64,000 nt of DNA from Blastomyces gilchristii SLH14081 (GCF_000003855.2 NW_003101676.1:1238720-1302719); one strand, 5' to 3'. Positions 1 through 12,982 are shown, counted from the first letter of the stretch. Numbers and translations: made by a program. Notes: a model not told the origin generated them from the letters alone.

Positions 1-2
1 CT

Positions 3-1175
3 GCGTCGCGGAATGAGCCCTATCCTCTAGACGATGAGTGCATAGAGAAGCGGGTCTTCCACAGAATAATCAGCGGCATGCATGCATCCATCTCGACACA
101 TTTGTGCTGGGACTACTTCAATCAAAAAACCGGACAGTGGCTTCCCAATGTCCAATGCTACAGGGAACGTCTCCACGACCACCCGGAGCGTATCTCGAAC
201 CTTTACTTCAACTTCGCGGTCCTTGTTCGCGCCGTGTCCAAGATCCAAAAGCTTCTACAAGCATACTCTTTCTGTAACAGTGATCCGCCACAGGATTTCG
301 ATACGAGGGTGAAGGTCCTCTCACTTGCCGACACTGTTTCATCCCAGCCAAAGATCTTCGACGAGACCACCATGTTCCGCGATGAGGCTGCCAATGGCCT
401 CAAGGAGGATTTCCGCAACCGCTTCCGCAATGTCAGTCGGCTCATGGACTGCATTGGCTGTGACAAGTGTCGACTATGGGGTAAGTTGCAGACCGCTGGG
501 TACGGCGCGGCGCTGAAGATCTTGTTCGAATTTGACGAGACGAAGAACGGCGAAAACCCGCCTCTGCGGCGAACAGAGTTGGTGGCTCTTATCAATACGC
601 TTGGGCGGGTATCGCATAGTATCACTGCTGTGCAGAACTTTGAGCAAGCGATAGTATCTGGCACAGAGGGTAACCTGCCTGTTCATACGACCCTCCCGAA
701 GGCCTCTCCACTCTCGCCTGCTGGGCCTAAATCTGACAAAGGTGATGGCCAGGGCGAGGAGAAGGTTAATCCATCGCGCAAAGATCAGAAGCAAGATCAC
801 AAGCGACTCTCGGTAGAGGATCTAGAGGACGATGATGACGAGTGGGCGCAGAGGACAACTTCTAATCCCGGCTATACAAAGGAAAAGCAAGGAGATAGTA
901 TCATGGATGTTTTCCGAGAGGAATTCGAAGTGGTGTGGCGGACGTATTTATATGTGCTTAATGGTTGGATTAAGTTTCCTGGTATAGCGTAAGTTAGCAA
1001 CACCATATCCTTTTCTCAACCCACCGCAGAGACAACTCACAGTAACGTATCTAATGTGAGATGCAGATGGAAAATCCTCATCATGGAGCTCAGCCGGTTG
1101 TGGAATTTCTGGCTTGGAGTCCCCGTCCCTCCCCGTTCGTGGGAATTCCGTTTCCCCCGTCGCGATGAACTCTAG
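3..1175 (+). CDS. ERO1: ERO1, endoplasmic reticulum oxidoreductin 1 (5'-partial)
   Basis: C-terminal 364 residues of ERO1, the FAD-dependent ER thiol oxidase that reoxidises protein disulfide isomerase and passes electrons to oxygen. The N-terminus lies before the window. Family-typical sequence is visible: the EKRVFHRIISGMHASI stretch and the catalytic CxxCxxC motif (C-I-G-C-D-K-C) at 450-470, which is the inner active site. Coding runs 3-988, then a 78-bp intron with a GTAAGT donor at 989 and a CAG acceptor ending at 1066, then 1067-1175. Without the splice the frame stops at 990-992; with it the protein gains about 35 residues ending in RRDEL, which resembles a KDEL/HDEL ER-retrieval signal. 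An acidic, low-complexity linker (EDDDDE) sits at about 820-845. PEX13 follows on the same strand after a long spacer. Identity is very secure and the last intron quite secure, because it gives the expected C-terminal tail. Confidence 0.95.
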
Positions 1176-2695
1176 AAGTGCACTGGACGAGCTCATATAC
1201 AAATATGTATGGAGTAAATGTCCATTGTTGCAGTCTGACATGGAACATTGTGCTATCATTATCACATACCCCGTCAGTCATTTTTCTTCCAAGTTCCCTT
1301 CCATAGGGGCAATATAGCGGCGAGAAGCCAAAATTAGACACATCTGTCTTGTTACTTTTGTTGTCTCTGTTGTTGATGCATATATACGTACTACCGACAA
1401 CTTTCCACAACACGTATAGCTGTACGAGTACATGGAGTATGTAGCACCAGGCGTTGGAGCATTATATTGGACAGTTCTTATATTTTATATATGTATATAT
1501 ATATATTCTATTTTTTGATTCCTTATAAAATTCTTCACCACCCGGCTTTCTCCATCCACAATTAATTGTTCGCAACATTTTCCTCCCTCATTTTCATTCT
1601 GAGGTTTTTTAGAGTAAACCTTATAATGCCTACTTACCTATTTTTTCTACTTCGACGCTTCGGCCGTAAACCCTATTTCCCATACACATGTGGAACTTTC
1701 TATTCATTTGTAGAGCTAAGGAGTGGGTAACTTCCGTCGTCAAGGGGTATTACTCATTTTATCCCTCCCTGCCATATCCGTGCTATTAGCCTTGTCATTT
1801 TTCATGTGTTGGAGTAAGGTTTGATGAGTTAGGATATCCTCACCTGGAGGGACGTCGAAGATTCCCCTTGTAGTCCAATAGTGGAAAGACATCGGATATA
1901 TCATCGCCGCGAATAGTTTTAGCCCAATATATTTTTCAAGGCCTCCTTTAACCCTGTATCAAGCGCATCCTGGCTATCACCCCTCGTATGGCAACTTTCA
2001 GATGCTATCAGGTTAAAAGTTGCTGGGTGGCAGCGCGACATGTGATCTGAGGCTGCGATTTTCCAGGAAGAACCAGCGAAGAATTGCATCTGACGGCGGG
2101 TGTGAAGGACGTTGTAAACCAATATAACGATATATATGCAGCATGTGCGGCGTTGATTGACAGACCCAACAATGCATATTAGTAACTATTATCCTCTCTA
2201 TACATCCATTTATTCCCTGCGTCTTCGATACACCTACCTCCTCCAATATGGTCTTCCCCGTCGGCCGTCAACATCCTCGGCTCGCAAGCTCCCGAAAATC
2301 TCTCCCCGCCCCGCCCTGCTGACTCATCCCGCCTCCCCATCCTCGGCCAAACGCGCATTCGTGGGCAAAAACATCTCCTCCAGCTTTTCTGCATCTTCCA
2401 AATATTCATTCCACCCTCCACGTCAAACTGTCTACTTCCCGCGCAGCGGCGCACCATCATTCCCGGAATCTCGAGTCAAGAAAGCCGGCGTTTTACAAGC
2501 TCTTTTCGGATCTTTCCTGCCAATACGCCCTTCTCCTTGGTGCTGCAGAGCTACCTACCGAGCTTGGCGCTCTTCCCCAAACATCGCTTCCACCCCGAGT
2601 CCACGATATAGAGAGGCCGTCTTGTATCATCGACTACTACCGAGTGGTGACATAGAGGTTTTCACAAGCCGTGAGTGCGTGTAGACGTAGCACGA
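1176..2695. other. Intergenic region between ERO1 and PEX13
   Basis: About 1.5 kb. The first part (1176-2150) is stop-rich and AT-leaning, with a TA-rich stretch at 1478-1507, and fits a 3' UTR plus spacer. The second part (about 2200-2685) is C-rich and open in more than one plus-strand frame, with a possible short ATG at 2248. I could not assemble a protein there that I recognise, so I read it as the PEX13 promoter and 5' leader. A small unrecognised gene cannot be excluded. Confidence 0.5.
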
Positions 2696-4286
2696 ATGGC
2701 ATCGGTTTCGCCACCAAAGCCGTGGGAGAGAGCCGGCGCCGGTGCTGTCGCTGCTGGTAAGTTTCCATTGTCTCTTCCAAACCCCCCCCGAGAGGAAAGA
2801 ATTCGTTTTTGGCTTGTTGCCTATCTCTACGCTCTACCTAGAGGCAATACGTGGCTAACAGTTTTTTCTTTATTGCGGGATGAACAGCTTCCGCGGTGGC
2901 AGGCCCTCTACCCAACAATACTTCTACTACCTCCTCCACCTCTCCCTCAACGACCACCTCCTCTGCTCCAGATCTCCCTTCACGACCTACCTCCCTTAAT
3001 TCTGTCGTTAACCAGACGGCATCGAATTATTCCCCATATGGTGCGTCGCGACTAGGCCAAAGCCCATATGGGAGTACTTATGGCGGTTATAATAGCTACT
3101 CATCGCCATACTCGCGACTAGGGGGTATGGGATCGATGTATGGCGGATATGGGGGAGGATACGGGGGTATGTATGGTGGAATGGGTGGCATGGGTGGATA
3201 CGGTGGCATGTACGGCGGTATGCCACCAGGCGGAGACCCAAACAGCTTGACAAACTCCTTTAATCAGAGTACGCAAGCTACATTCCAGCTCATTGAGAGT
3301 ATTGTGGGTGCATTTGGAGGGTTTGCGCAGATGCTGGAGAGCACCTACATGGCAACCCATAGCTCCTTTTTTGGTATGTCTTCCTGATTCCCTTTAATTT
3401 GTGGGTAATAAATTTATAGACCCCTGGCTAACGGGAAACTCTTCTAGCCATGGTATCCGTTGCAGAGCAGTTTGGCAACCTACGAAATACCCTAGGGTCC
3501 GTTCTAGGTATCTTTACTATCCTCAGATGGTTCAGAACTCTCATCGCAAAACTCACCGGCCGCCCACCTCCCGCGGACGCCACATCACTCACCCCATCCT
3601 CATTTGCCGCTTTCACAGGAAAGGGCCAGAGGCCGTCTACCCTCCCCGACGGCTCCTCAGCCCCTCCCCGCCCCTCCAAGAAGCCCTTCTTCTTCTTCCT
3701 CGTCGCCGTCTTTGGCCTCCCCTACCTCATGGGCAAGCTCATCCGCACGCTCGCCCGCTCACAAGAACTCGAAGCCAAGCGCAACATGATGATCGGCCCG
3801 AACGGCGAACCGCTCCCGGGCAATCTACAACAAAATGCCATTGACCCCTCGAAACTCGACTTCTGCCGCGTCATGTACGACTACACCCCCGAATCCCAGA
3901 ACACCGCCGGCGTCGACCTTGCCGTGAAAAAGGGCGATCTCGTCGCTGTCCTTAGTAGATCGGATCCCATGGGGAACCCGTCAGAGTGGTGGCGGTGCAG
4001 GGCCCGTGATGGTACCGTCGGATACCTACCAAGCCCTTACTTAGAAACCATCCAGCGAAAACCGCAGCAACAGGCTATCACAGCGGGTGCTAATGCCGCG
4101 TCTGCGCCATCGTCTCTATCTGCGTCCAGGAGTAATACCCTGTTAGGCGCTGGGGGTGCTGCCGCCGACGAGCAGCTGAAGCAGCGGGCAAATAGCCTGA
4201 AGGCAGCCAATGCCAAGCCCGTGATTAATGGCAAGATGGGAGATGTTTCCCCTGAGAGCTTCCAGAAGAGTACTTTCTATTCTTGA
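2696..4286 (+). CDS. PEX13: PEX13, peroxisomal import docking-complex protein
   Basis: Peroxin 13, an integral peroxisomal membrane protein that forms the docking and translocation site for PEX5/PEX7 cargo receptors together with PEX14. Three exons give 461 residues: 2696-2756, 2888-3373 and 3448-4286. Introns are 131 and 74 bp with GTAAGT and GTATGT donors. Features in order: the conserved start MASVSPPKPWERAG; a Ser/Thr/Pro-rich linker; a Gly/Tyr/Met-rich segment (about residues 85-150) of the kind now linked to the phase-like permeability barrier of the peroxisomal pore; a membrane-associated core; a hydrophobic segment FFFFLVAVFGLPYL (about residues 263-277); and a C-terminal SH3 domain (about residues 322-385) with the ALYDY-like MYDYTP and the WWR motif. 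A short Ala/Ser-rich tail follows. The ATG at 2696 is chosen because it starts the family's conserved N-terminus. Length and domain order are normal. Confidence 0.95.
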
Positions 4287-5097
4287 GATTGATTGAAAAA
4301 AATAAAATTTAATATATTACCCGATTTGATAGTTTCTGGCCTCTTTAAATGGGTTTGATTTGGGAGGGCCTCAGGGGCTAAGCCAGCTTTTCGTTTCTTT
4401 TCTGTTCCTTTCTACTCTCTCTATCTCTCTTTTCGGTGTAGTGGGTAGCTAAGCCCGGAATTGGCCCTTGTCTTTTCTCTTAATCTATTTCTTTCAAACT
4501 TACATATTTTCGGCGTTTTTTTGGGCTTCTGTTTATCCTTGTCGTCCCGTCCCCCAGGCCCCAGCCCAATATCCCCTGGCTTTGTAATCATTCTTATATG
4601 CGTCATGTCTATCTACGCGTCTCCTTTCCCTCTTTCATAAGTTTTAGTTTACCCCCCCTACTACATGTGGTATTTATTAGGTGCCTAGGTGCCTAGGTAT
4701 GTATGTTAGAAGCCATCACAGAGAACGTGAGATGATGAAAGCCGGCTGGAAGTAATCCAGGAAATTCAGTGTCTTTCAAATATTTTTGATATTTCTTTTC
4801 TCTCTATTTTTCTTCTTACGAAGCGCCTTGCCCTACCTACCTACCTGTAGTATCACAAACATTTAGGTTCTTTTTCCACGATGATCCCCGCAGAATAATT
4901 AAAAACACTTGATGAAAGGTGTCCATTGGACTGCCATCCTAGGGCACAGGAAATATATCAGGTTCTTCAATTCATGAATATATCTGAGCACTGAATACTT
5001 ATGATTTCCAGCGCACGAAACTTTCTCCCTTAAATTTCAGTAACGACGAACAGTCAATAGTATGTACTGTACATACATGTACATTCCACTCGAATCA
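4287..5097. other. Intergenic region between convergent genes
   Basis: Shared 3' region between PEX13 (plus) and the ARF-like gene (minus). It contains an AATAAA at about 4300, pyrimidine-rich runs, and a short direct repeat of GGTGCCTA at about 4680-4695. No gene or RNA was recognised. Confidence 0.6.
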
Positions 5098-7916
5098 TTA
5101 TTCACCCACAACCTCCCATCCGCCTTCCAACACCACATTCTCTTCCTTCTCCTTCTCTGCTTCCAATTCTACCTCTACCTCCTTCTCCATCGTTCCACCC
5201 CCAGTTCCATTCTCCACAAATGCAGGAATCCCCCTCCGGTCCGGCACTACATACATAGTTCTGGCATCCTCGCTCCTCCACAACTCATCCGAATAATACA
5301 AGCGCCACAAACCCTCCCAGCACAACTCCGGATTGGCTTGGAGGAACTCCTCGAAGAATTGCGCCCGCAACGTTACCTGCTGAGAAGATGTCGTATGGTG
5401 AGTGGCAGAAGCAGAACTGATGTATCTTGAATGGAAGGGGGATGAGTTATCGGTCTCGAAAAATGCACGCAGAACTATATTGGACCAGAAGACTGCTGCC
5501 GTGAAGTTTTGTGGAGAGGGCGGGTGGTCATAGTGATGGTGATGGTGTTCTTTTTCATATTCTTGTGATTTGGCTTGCTTTGGCTGTTGTTGTTGGTGGT
5601 GGAGGAACGACACTGCATCCCACGCCGCGCTGGATAGCGATATAGTTCTTCTGTCCAACATTCGGGTAAAGATGCGATAAATGAGCATGGCATGCGTGCT
5701 GGGAATTGCAGAATAACTGCTCCCACACTCGCGCGCTTCCCTCACTGCCCAGCGCACTTCGAGAAACAGCTCCTCCACACTTGGTCGACCATAGCTATAT
5801 AGCGATGTCGAGAATGATGAAATACGAGTACTTCTCGTCGAGCGTCGAAGCTACAGCCTGCCGAACATGGGATTGCGAAGGGGCTTGCAACACGTTCGGG
5901 AGCGGTTTTAAGTCGGGTAATACCGTGCACGTACGCCCCTTGATGCTGGTCCATCGTTCTTCGGTATAGTACTGCTTCCAAATATCATCTTCCGCAAGGA
6001 GTTCGGGGAAGAGGACGCGGAAGCTTTCGAAGGTTATGTTTCGGATGTCAAGCCCTGAGCTGGCAGGGACGGACTCTATGGCTGCGTGTAGCATCTGGAT
6101 CCAGAAGTAGGCTTGGGTAACGGAATAAGGGTCTATGTTTATTGTAGAATTGGCAGACCGTGATGGTGATGGGGTTGTTAAGAACGCGGCTCGAAGACGT
6201 ATTATTTGCGACTGCAGAACAGGCATAGTTTCGTTAATGACGGCAGCTCGACGGCGGTTGGTCAATTTCATCGCCTTGAGAGTTGCGAAGGCGAAACGTT
6301 TGAGGATCTCCGGGGTTGTGGTGTTTAGGCGTGTCTGGTATTGGACGGATATGGCTTTGTTCTTCTCGTGATTTGGAGTAGTGGGTTGTTGGCTCTCTAC
6401 TCGACGCGATATATATCGCGGAAGGGGTCGGATGTCAGGCAGTTTCCAGCCATCTTTCGCCGCCGGACTGAACAAAACATCCTTGGAATAATACAAGTCC
6501 CATGAACGGCCATGCATGAGATCGGGGTTCTCCAGGAGAAATTCATTGAATTTCTCCCTGGCAGGGAATGATCCCGCTCTTTCGCGAAAAGAGAGCATGG
6601 CAAGATAGATTTGATGCAGCCAGAATATCGTCAACGTCCTAATAAACAGATAAAGGTTCATTCGTCAGATAAGTCCATTCAAATAGGTGCCCGTAGACCG
6701 GATACCAATAACATTATAAGCACGGGATGGACTCAGATGCCTACCGATGTGAAGTATTCTGAAACTTTCCCGGCACAGCCTTCAGCATCAGATCTAGTCG
6801 CTCAAGAAATAAGTCAGCTGCGTCGAATACAACGTTCTCCCTGAGAATGCGTTCTGTAAGCGTTAAAAACCCAGCACGCAAATGGAACTGATGGTCCCAT
6901 TTTTCTAAATCCCCTGAAACCATCCGCCTCATAAATTCATCTGGACCTAGCAAGTTATCCGCATCTTTGGAGCCGCTATCTATCTTCACCAACAGCTCCT
7001 CTCTTGAGAGCTTGGGTAGGTTTGGCTTGGGTGAAGGAGACGGGGCTGTCTTTTTCATCAGGAAATCTCTCATCGCCTTCTCCTCCATTTTGGCGACGCG
7101 GGCAAGCCTTGTTAGCAAAATATCTGTCTGCGCGCCTGTAGCTGCGCTAAGTTGCTCTAGGTCATCATAAAGCTCGCATGGATATGGCACCTTGGTCCTA
7201 TGCTCGGCGAGGACCTGCTTCACCAATGAAATTTGAAGCTCGACTCGAGGATCATCGCCGCGTGTTTGGTCGCGATTTGTAAATATCACTGCTAAATACT
7301 TAGCCCCGACTATTTCCGTTAGAGCAAACTTCAGCTCTTCAATGGCATCTTGCGCTCTTCTAGCGCCGTCATTTGGACAAAAGATCACTGTAGGATCAAT
7401 CAAAAACAAAACCAAGATTTCTGGATCCAGATAATATCGGAAGAGTTGGGGTGGAATCCGCGAACAGCCACCTGTATACAACCGAGATTAACTCCGTATC
7501 AACATAGATTACGCTCTGCGACATTCGACGAACTCAGTATCGAATAGAGACTGAAATTCACGAAGACAGTTTCCAAAATCCATATTCAGTTCAGGAAAGG
7601 GAGACAAACCTCCTAGGTCCCAGAACGTGATATTGATTTTTTCCGAAGGTACCTGGACCGTTTCAACTGTATTTCTCAATGGTGAGCTGTGAGTTTTCAA
7701 AGATTGCCTAAATGGGAATCGCAGAATGCGGCAAAACTCACTATTAGAGGTGTACAACACTGTCGGGATGGTATCAACTTTTCTTCCCAGCTGGAGTCTG
7801 TGTAGAAGGGTAGTTTTCCCTGCATTATCTTGTCCCAACATAAGGCACCGGCAATAGCTACTATCTTTGACAAACCGGCCAACGTATGGTAATCTAGAAA
7901 GGTTGAAGTTTACCAT
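5098..7916 (-). CDS. ARF-like small GTPase fused to a long three-repeat C-terminal region
   Basis: Probable five-exon gene, about 815 residues: 7916-7742, 7666-7610, 7471-6745, 6638-5832 and 5779-5098. The first ~200 residues are an ARF/Sar-type GTPase: P-loop GQDNAGKT (28-35), switch-I IPT, WDLGG (74-78) in place of WDxGGQ, a degenerate G4 (NRDQ at about 143-146 instead of NKxD), and a G5-like SAATG. Position 2 is Val, so ARF-type N-myristoylation is not expected. About 600 residues follow. They carry three diverged repeats of roughly 150 residues, each with an (F/Y)FW helix and ending in F-x-x-(F/L)-(L/F)...W-x-(L/Q)-Y-Y-(S/T)...PD-x-(R/K)-x-(L/I)P. The third repeat contains a His/Gln-rich insert. 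The donor of intron 2 (7609, or about 7566) and the limits of the last short intron (5831-5780, 52 bp) are my best reading, not certain. GTPase identity is good; the function of the repeats is unknown. Confidence 0.8.
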
Positions 7917-8494
7917 CGTCGGTATAAAGAACGCAGATATTTGATCCAGAAGAGCTGTTAGAGAAGAGAAGGGGAACCATCGAGAGCAATTAAGAGCCTC
8001 GAGCCCGTTATATATATATATATGCTAGAAGTTGCCACCTAAGACTTTGTCATATTGGCCTCGATGCGACGTGTGTTGCTGCGGCGGAGGATATAGGCAG
8101 CTCAATTCTCTCTTGAGATCCGCCATGAGTTCTCCACGATTTCGCTCCACCTCCATGGTGGCTAGGCATTGCGCCACTATTATTGAGCAGTAGAGTAGGC
8201 TCCTTTCCATGCGGCCACGCCAACCCCTGAGAAGCCTTCATAGCGGAGATTGGCTTGGAACTACACAGAATGACAGGCACCCCCGTTTTGACAGCGGAGT
8301 TGTATTTTGAAAACCATCACAATGGCATGATCCCAAGACCGGCCTGGTTGCCTAGGGAATAAGAGGAGCAGTTGAGGCAGCGAGATAAATTGGCCCGAGC
8401 CAGTGGTGATAAAGTTATTTAACTAGTTAACGTTAGTTAGCCAACAACACCCCAATCTCAGCGCTGCTGCTGCAAAAGACAGCCGAAAAATGCC
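7917..8494. other. Upstream region of the ARF-like gene
   Basis: About 580 bp of balanced composition between the ARF-like start codon and the first TIR element. A TATATATATATA run lies at about 8010-8022. Two short minus-strand open frames (about 8025-8280) have no recognisable features and are probably chance. It most likely holds the promoter of the minus-strand gene. Confidence 0.5.
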
Positions 8495-8826
8495 AGGAAG
8501 CAGAAAACTTGACCTTGCTAAGTGCGCCACTTGACCTTGTTACATAATCATGACCCCAACCTCACACAATACAGTAATAATCAGTTGGTAATTGACTTTC
8601 AATCTTTCAATTCACTCATTTATTCATTCATTCAGCTCATCAATCAATCAAAAAGCATGTATAACTGATTCATAATCAATTAAATGAATAGATAAATTCA
8701 TATAGAATATAAAGAGATGTTTTACAGAATTTTAAAATATATTAAGACAAAAATATTTAATAATTAATTTTAAATTAATTTTAAATTGATTTTGAATTAA
8801 TTCTGAATTAATTATTAATTAATTAT

Positions 8827-9191
8827 TATAAGAGATCTACACTAAATAGATCAGTATAATATTGATAGATCTTATATAATAAAGAGAAAAATGTTAAAGA
8901 AGAAAAAGAAAGAGAAAGTATGAAAATCAGCAATTGAAGTAAATATTTATATATGTATATAATGATATATGCAGTGAAGCTTTGAGATGAAAGAATCTAT
9001 ACATGTTTATAATGACTGAGAATCAGTGATTGAGAATGACTGAGAATTGAAGTATACATGTTTATAACAGCTGAGAATTGATAATTGAGAATGACTGAGA
9101 ATTGAAGTGTATATATTTGAGAATGAAGCAGTTGAAATCTGTGAAGTGTAATAGAATAGTCTATATAATTGATCAGGTGCAGTCTGTCACA
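8827..9191 (-). repeat. 3' LTR of gypsy A copy 1
   Basis: 365 bp, beginning TATAAGAG (an altered TGTAAGAG) and ending GTCACA. It matches 23123-23487 over its whole length, with mostly C/T and G/A differences. It is preceded by the ATTAT duplication. Confidence 0.9.
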
Positions 9192-12100
9192 TTAGTCTCT
9201 CTCTTTCAGAAGCAGTTCTCATCAGTCAAGAACTGCTGTTTCAGATAATATGAAACTCAAAGTTCAGATCAGTTAATCATAGCTAACTTATTTCACAAGA
9301 TATTATTAGCTATAGCTGCAGAGTCTCTTATTAAGAATATTCTCAATTTCTTACTCAAGTTTATTATCTTCTTCTATAATGTCTAGCAGCTGTCAGTTGA
9401 AAGTTAGTTGAGAAGAAAATAAGTCAGTAACAGTGTAGCAGAGTAAGCTTGTATAAAAGATATTATAAATCTCTGATAATATATTAAAATAATAGATATA
9501 ACTATCTAGAACTTCTATCACTTTATACTTAATATAACAGTAATTCAGTGTATGAGATGAATATATGATTTATATATTCTTAAGATTTAATTACATTAAG
9601 TCTTCTATCTTATATTGTTTGACAGAGTCTCAGTGAATATTAATTTAATTCTCTTAATCTTATTTCATAGTTATTATGAAGATCTCTGCTCAGTCATGAG
9701 CATCTCAGAGCTTTATTACTATATTATTAGTGATCTGAATCAGACTGCAGAGATTCAGTATGAACTGTATAATCTCTAGAAGATTTAACACTTTTATATA
9801 ATAATTATATATAAGAAAGAACGGACTTATATTTATTAAAATAATATCTTATTCATTGATAGTAATCTCTGTATATAGAAACAGATTATATTAATCATCT
9901 TATAAGTAATTACAGAACTTGTAAAGATAATTCTTTACAGTCTGAATTATCTATTCTGATACACTATTAGTCTTGAGATGATAGACAGTTAACAGATAGT
10001 ATATAATCTTGAGAACTTAATAGATTCTTGTTCAGAGAGTGCTTATAAATTAACAACTCTGATCTAATACTATAAATCTCAGTAATTCATGTATTTAATA
10101 GAATAAGCTCTGTAGAAAAGCTTTGATAACTTATTCAGTATTTATTTTATTATAAGATTTCAATATTATATTCTTACTTAATCAGTTTATAATAATCAGA
10201 ACATTTCTATAATTCTTACTCTTAGAGAGATTAATAGTAAAGTTAATTATTACATCTTATCAGATTTTATCAGAGATATTAAGTGATTTTAGTAGATCTT
10301 TTTTACAGTTCTTTTATAAGATAATGAAAGAATAATAATTACAGTTTTAAATAAAACATCTGATACTATTTAATATCTCAGATCAGTAGAACTCTTAAGA
10401 GATTATTTAATATAATTATTCATAACTTAAGTAATTAATTATATATGAATTATATATCTCTTGTATTATCTGAGTGTGTAAGAGTTTAGCATAGAGAACT
10501 CAATGTTATTTATAAAACTATAGAGTATTATTATCATTAATTGAGTATTCTGAGATGTCAGTTCTTATATATAGTTCTGAGAAGAATTAAGATACTTCTT
10601 GATATACTGCTTCAGTGAGTGCTTGAAGAAGTTCATCAGTTTGAGCTGTTACATGTTATAATTCATTCAGTGTAGGTTCAGAAGAAGTCAAGATATCAGT
10701 GTTAGTAACAGTTTAAAGAGAAGATATTCTAATCAGAGAAGTATATATAGTGTCATGAGTTATTCTATCTTGATTAACTAATATCTTCAGATCTAAGAGC
10801 TGATGTTCTCAGTTTATTCAGTGTATATCTGTTACATTGAATAGTATATCTTGTTCTTATTATAAGAGAGTATCTGTTATCAAGTTCTGATTGTCAGAGC
10901 AGTAGTGTATTATAAAATAAAAGTAACTTAGAAATTCAGATTATTATATCTGTTATTCAGTGAGTTTACAGATAATTATAAAGTACTTGAGATTCTTATA
11001 ATCTGTGATTATCTTAAATTCAGAGATACTTTGAAGTTCAGAGTCTCATTCTTCTAGATAGTATATAATTGTAAGAAGTTTCTTATTATAGATCTTATAA
11101 TTACATTCAACAGAACTCAGTTTCTTAGATATGAAAACATATAATTATAGAATATCTTTATTATTATATTATAATATCACTTCTTCTGTTACATAGTCAG
11201 AGAAATCAGCTTCAACAACTGTTTCACAATCAGAGTTAAATATTATTAGTAGAGAGATATTAATGAATATCTTCTTTATCTGTGTGAATGCAGCTTCAGT
11301 ATTCACTGATTACTGAAATACTGAGTTCTTCTTAATAAGTTCTGTAAGTGATCTTATAATATCTGAGAAGTTTTATATAAATCACTGATAGAAGTTAGTA
11401 AATTCAATGAAGCTTTATACATCTTTCACAGTATATAGAGCTTTTCATTCAAGAATAATAGAGACTTTCTCAGAATTTATTCAAATTCTCTTACCAGCTT
11501 CTATAATAAAACTCAGATATTTAATACTCTTAACTTTAAAATCACACTTATTAATATCAATTGATAGTTCTGCTTCTTATAGTTATTGTAATACTTTTTA
11601 TATATACTCTTGATATTTCTTTCTGAATTCATTGATGAAGATGAGAATATCATCTAGATAAGTGAATACAAATTTATCAAGAAAGTCTCAGAGTGCTCAG
11701 TTGATATACTTCTGAAATATACTGAGAGCATTGATCAGTTCAAAGAGTGTAACTACTCATTCAAAGAGACTATATTATGTTTAAAACACTGTAAGCTACT
11801 CATCTTCTTCAGTGATACAGATCTTATGAAACACAGTAATGATATCTAACTTTGTAAATTATTGAGCTTGTTCAATGTGAGCTAGAGTTTCATTGATAAG
11901 AGATAAAGAATAACAGTTCTTCTTTATTAATCTATTCAATTCTTAATAATTCATGCAGAACTGAAGTTCTTCATCTAATTTCTTTACAAGGAGAATAGAG
12001 ACTGTGATGAAAGAGTTACTAACACATATAAACTCTTTATTCAACAGATCATTGAGTGTCTTTTGAAGAAGAAGAAGTTCATCTTAGAACATATTATAAA

Positions 12101-12982
12101 GAGAGTCTTATAATGATTCAGAGTTCTTACTATTCTTCTTTTTCAACTTGATACTGTGATTCACTTCTGAATCTTGTAAGAGAGGTAGATCTGTAGCATT
12201 ATTGTCTTGTCAGAAGACATCTAGATATTCATAATATTATTGAGAGAGTTTTGTATAAGAATCTGTTGTTGTAACATGAGATAACTTTTCTAGAGTCTTT
12301 TTAATATCAGTCAGACTGATGAAATAGATTAACACATGATTCTGCTGTCAATGATCTTGTCAGTGACTCTGTCAGTGATTTTGATGATGACTTCTTTTTC
12401 AGAGTATTTTGTAAGTGTTGGCAGAGATCTGTGTAAGATTCATAGTCTTGTGAATATCATCTTTATGAATTCTATCATTGTTAGAGAATATCAAGCTTCT
12501 GTTTCAAGCATTTAACAAGATATCTTGTTCAGATAGTCAGGCAAGTTCTAACATAAAATCATAATCAAGATTATCAACCTTGTATGCATAGACATCTTCA
12601 TATTGATGTTCTTTCACATCTATATTTAGTTTCACTATGTAACAGGTACAAACATCTTTTGAATCATTAAATTCTGTGAGAAGTCAGAGTTTTGATAAGA
12701 GAATACACTGAAGGTTATAACATCTTACAACTGAAGATTTTATCATTGCATAGTGACATAGACTGCTGTCTATCATGACTTTCATATTATATATGTTATC
12801 AATCACAGTAGATACAAGAATCATATTCATTGTCATTTTCTCTTCAAATTGTTGTCATCTGACCTCTTCAAGCTTCTGTTTGTGAATTTGAACAGAAGCT
12901 AATCTTTTCCCTGTTTCATTGAGATATTCTCATAGTTATCTTCTGAATCCTTCTCTAATGTAATGTGATTGACATGAACAGG
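9192..12982 (-). pseudogene. Degraded pol of gypsy A copy 1 (RT, RNase H, integrase, chromodomain)
   Basis: Read on the minus strand, the reverse transcriptase is recognisable at about 11600-12000: an FTKLD-like box and the catalytic YLDDILIF box, whose YLDD codons are at 11649-11660, with several in-frame stops around them. Integrase sequence follows toward lower coordinates. A chromodomain-like end, ending near AALN, lies at about 9230-9390 just before the 3' LTR, which marks the element as a chromovirus. The stops are consistent with C-to-T and G-to-A changes. It cannot encode a working polyprotein as it stands. Confidence 0.8.

Noticed and set aside
5780..5831. A frameshift breaking the ARF-like gene in two
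   Set aside because: A 52-bp GT-AG segment restores the frame exactly and the downstream exon carries the third copy of the repeat, so a short intron is the simpler reading. A frameshift is not fully excluded.
8025..8280. Two short minus-strand frames upstream of the ARF-like gene
   Set aside because: Overlapping frames without motifs, in what is probably promoter sequence.
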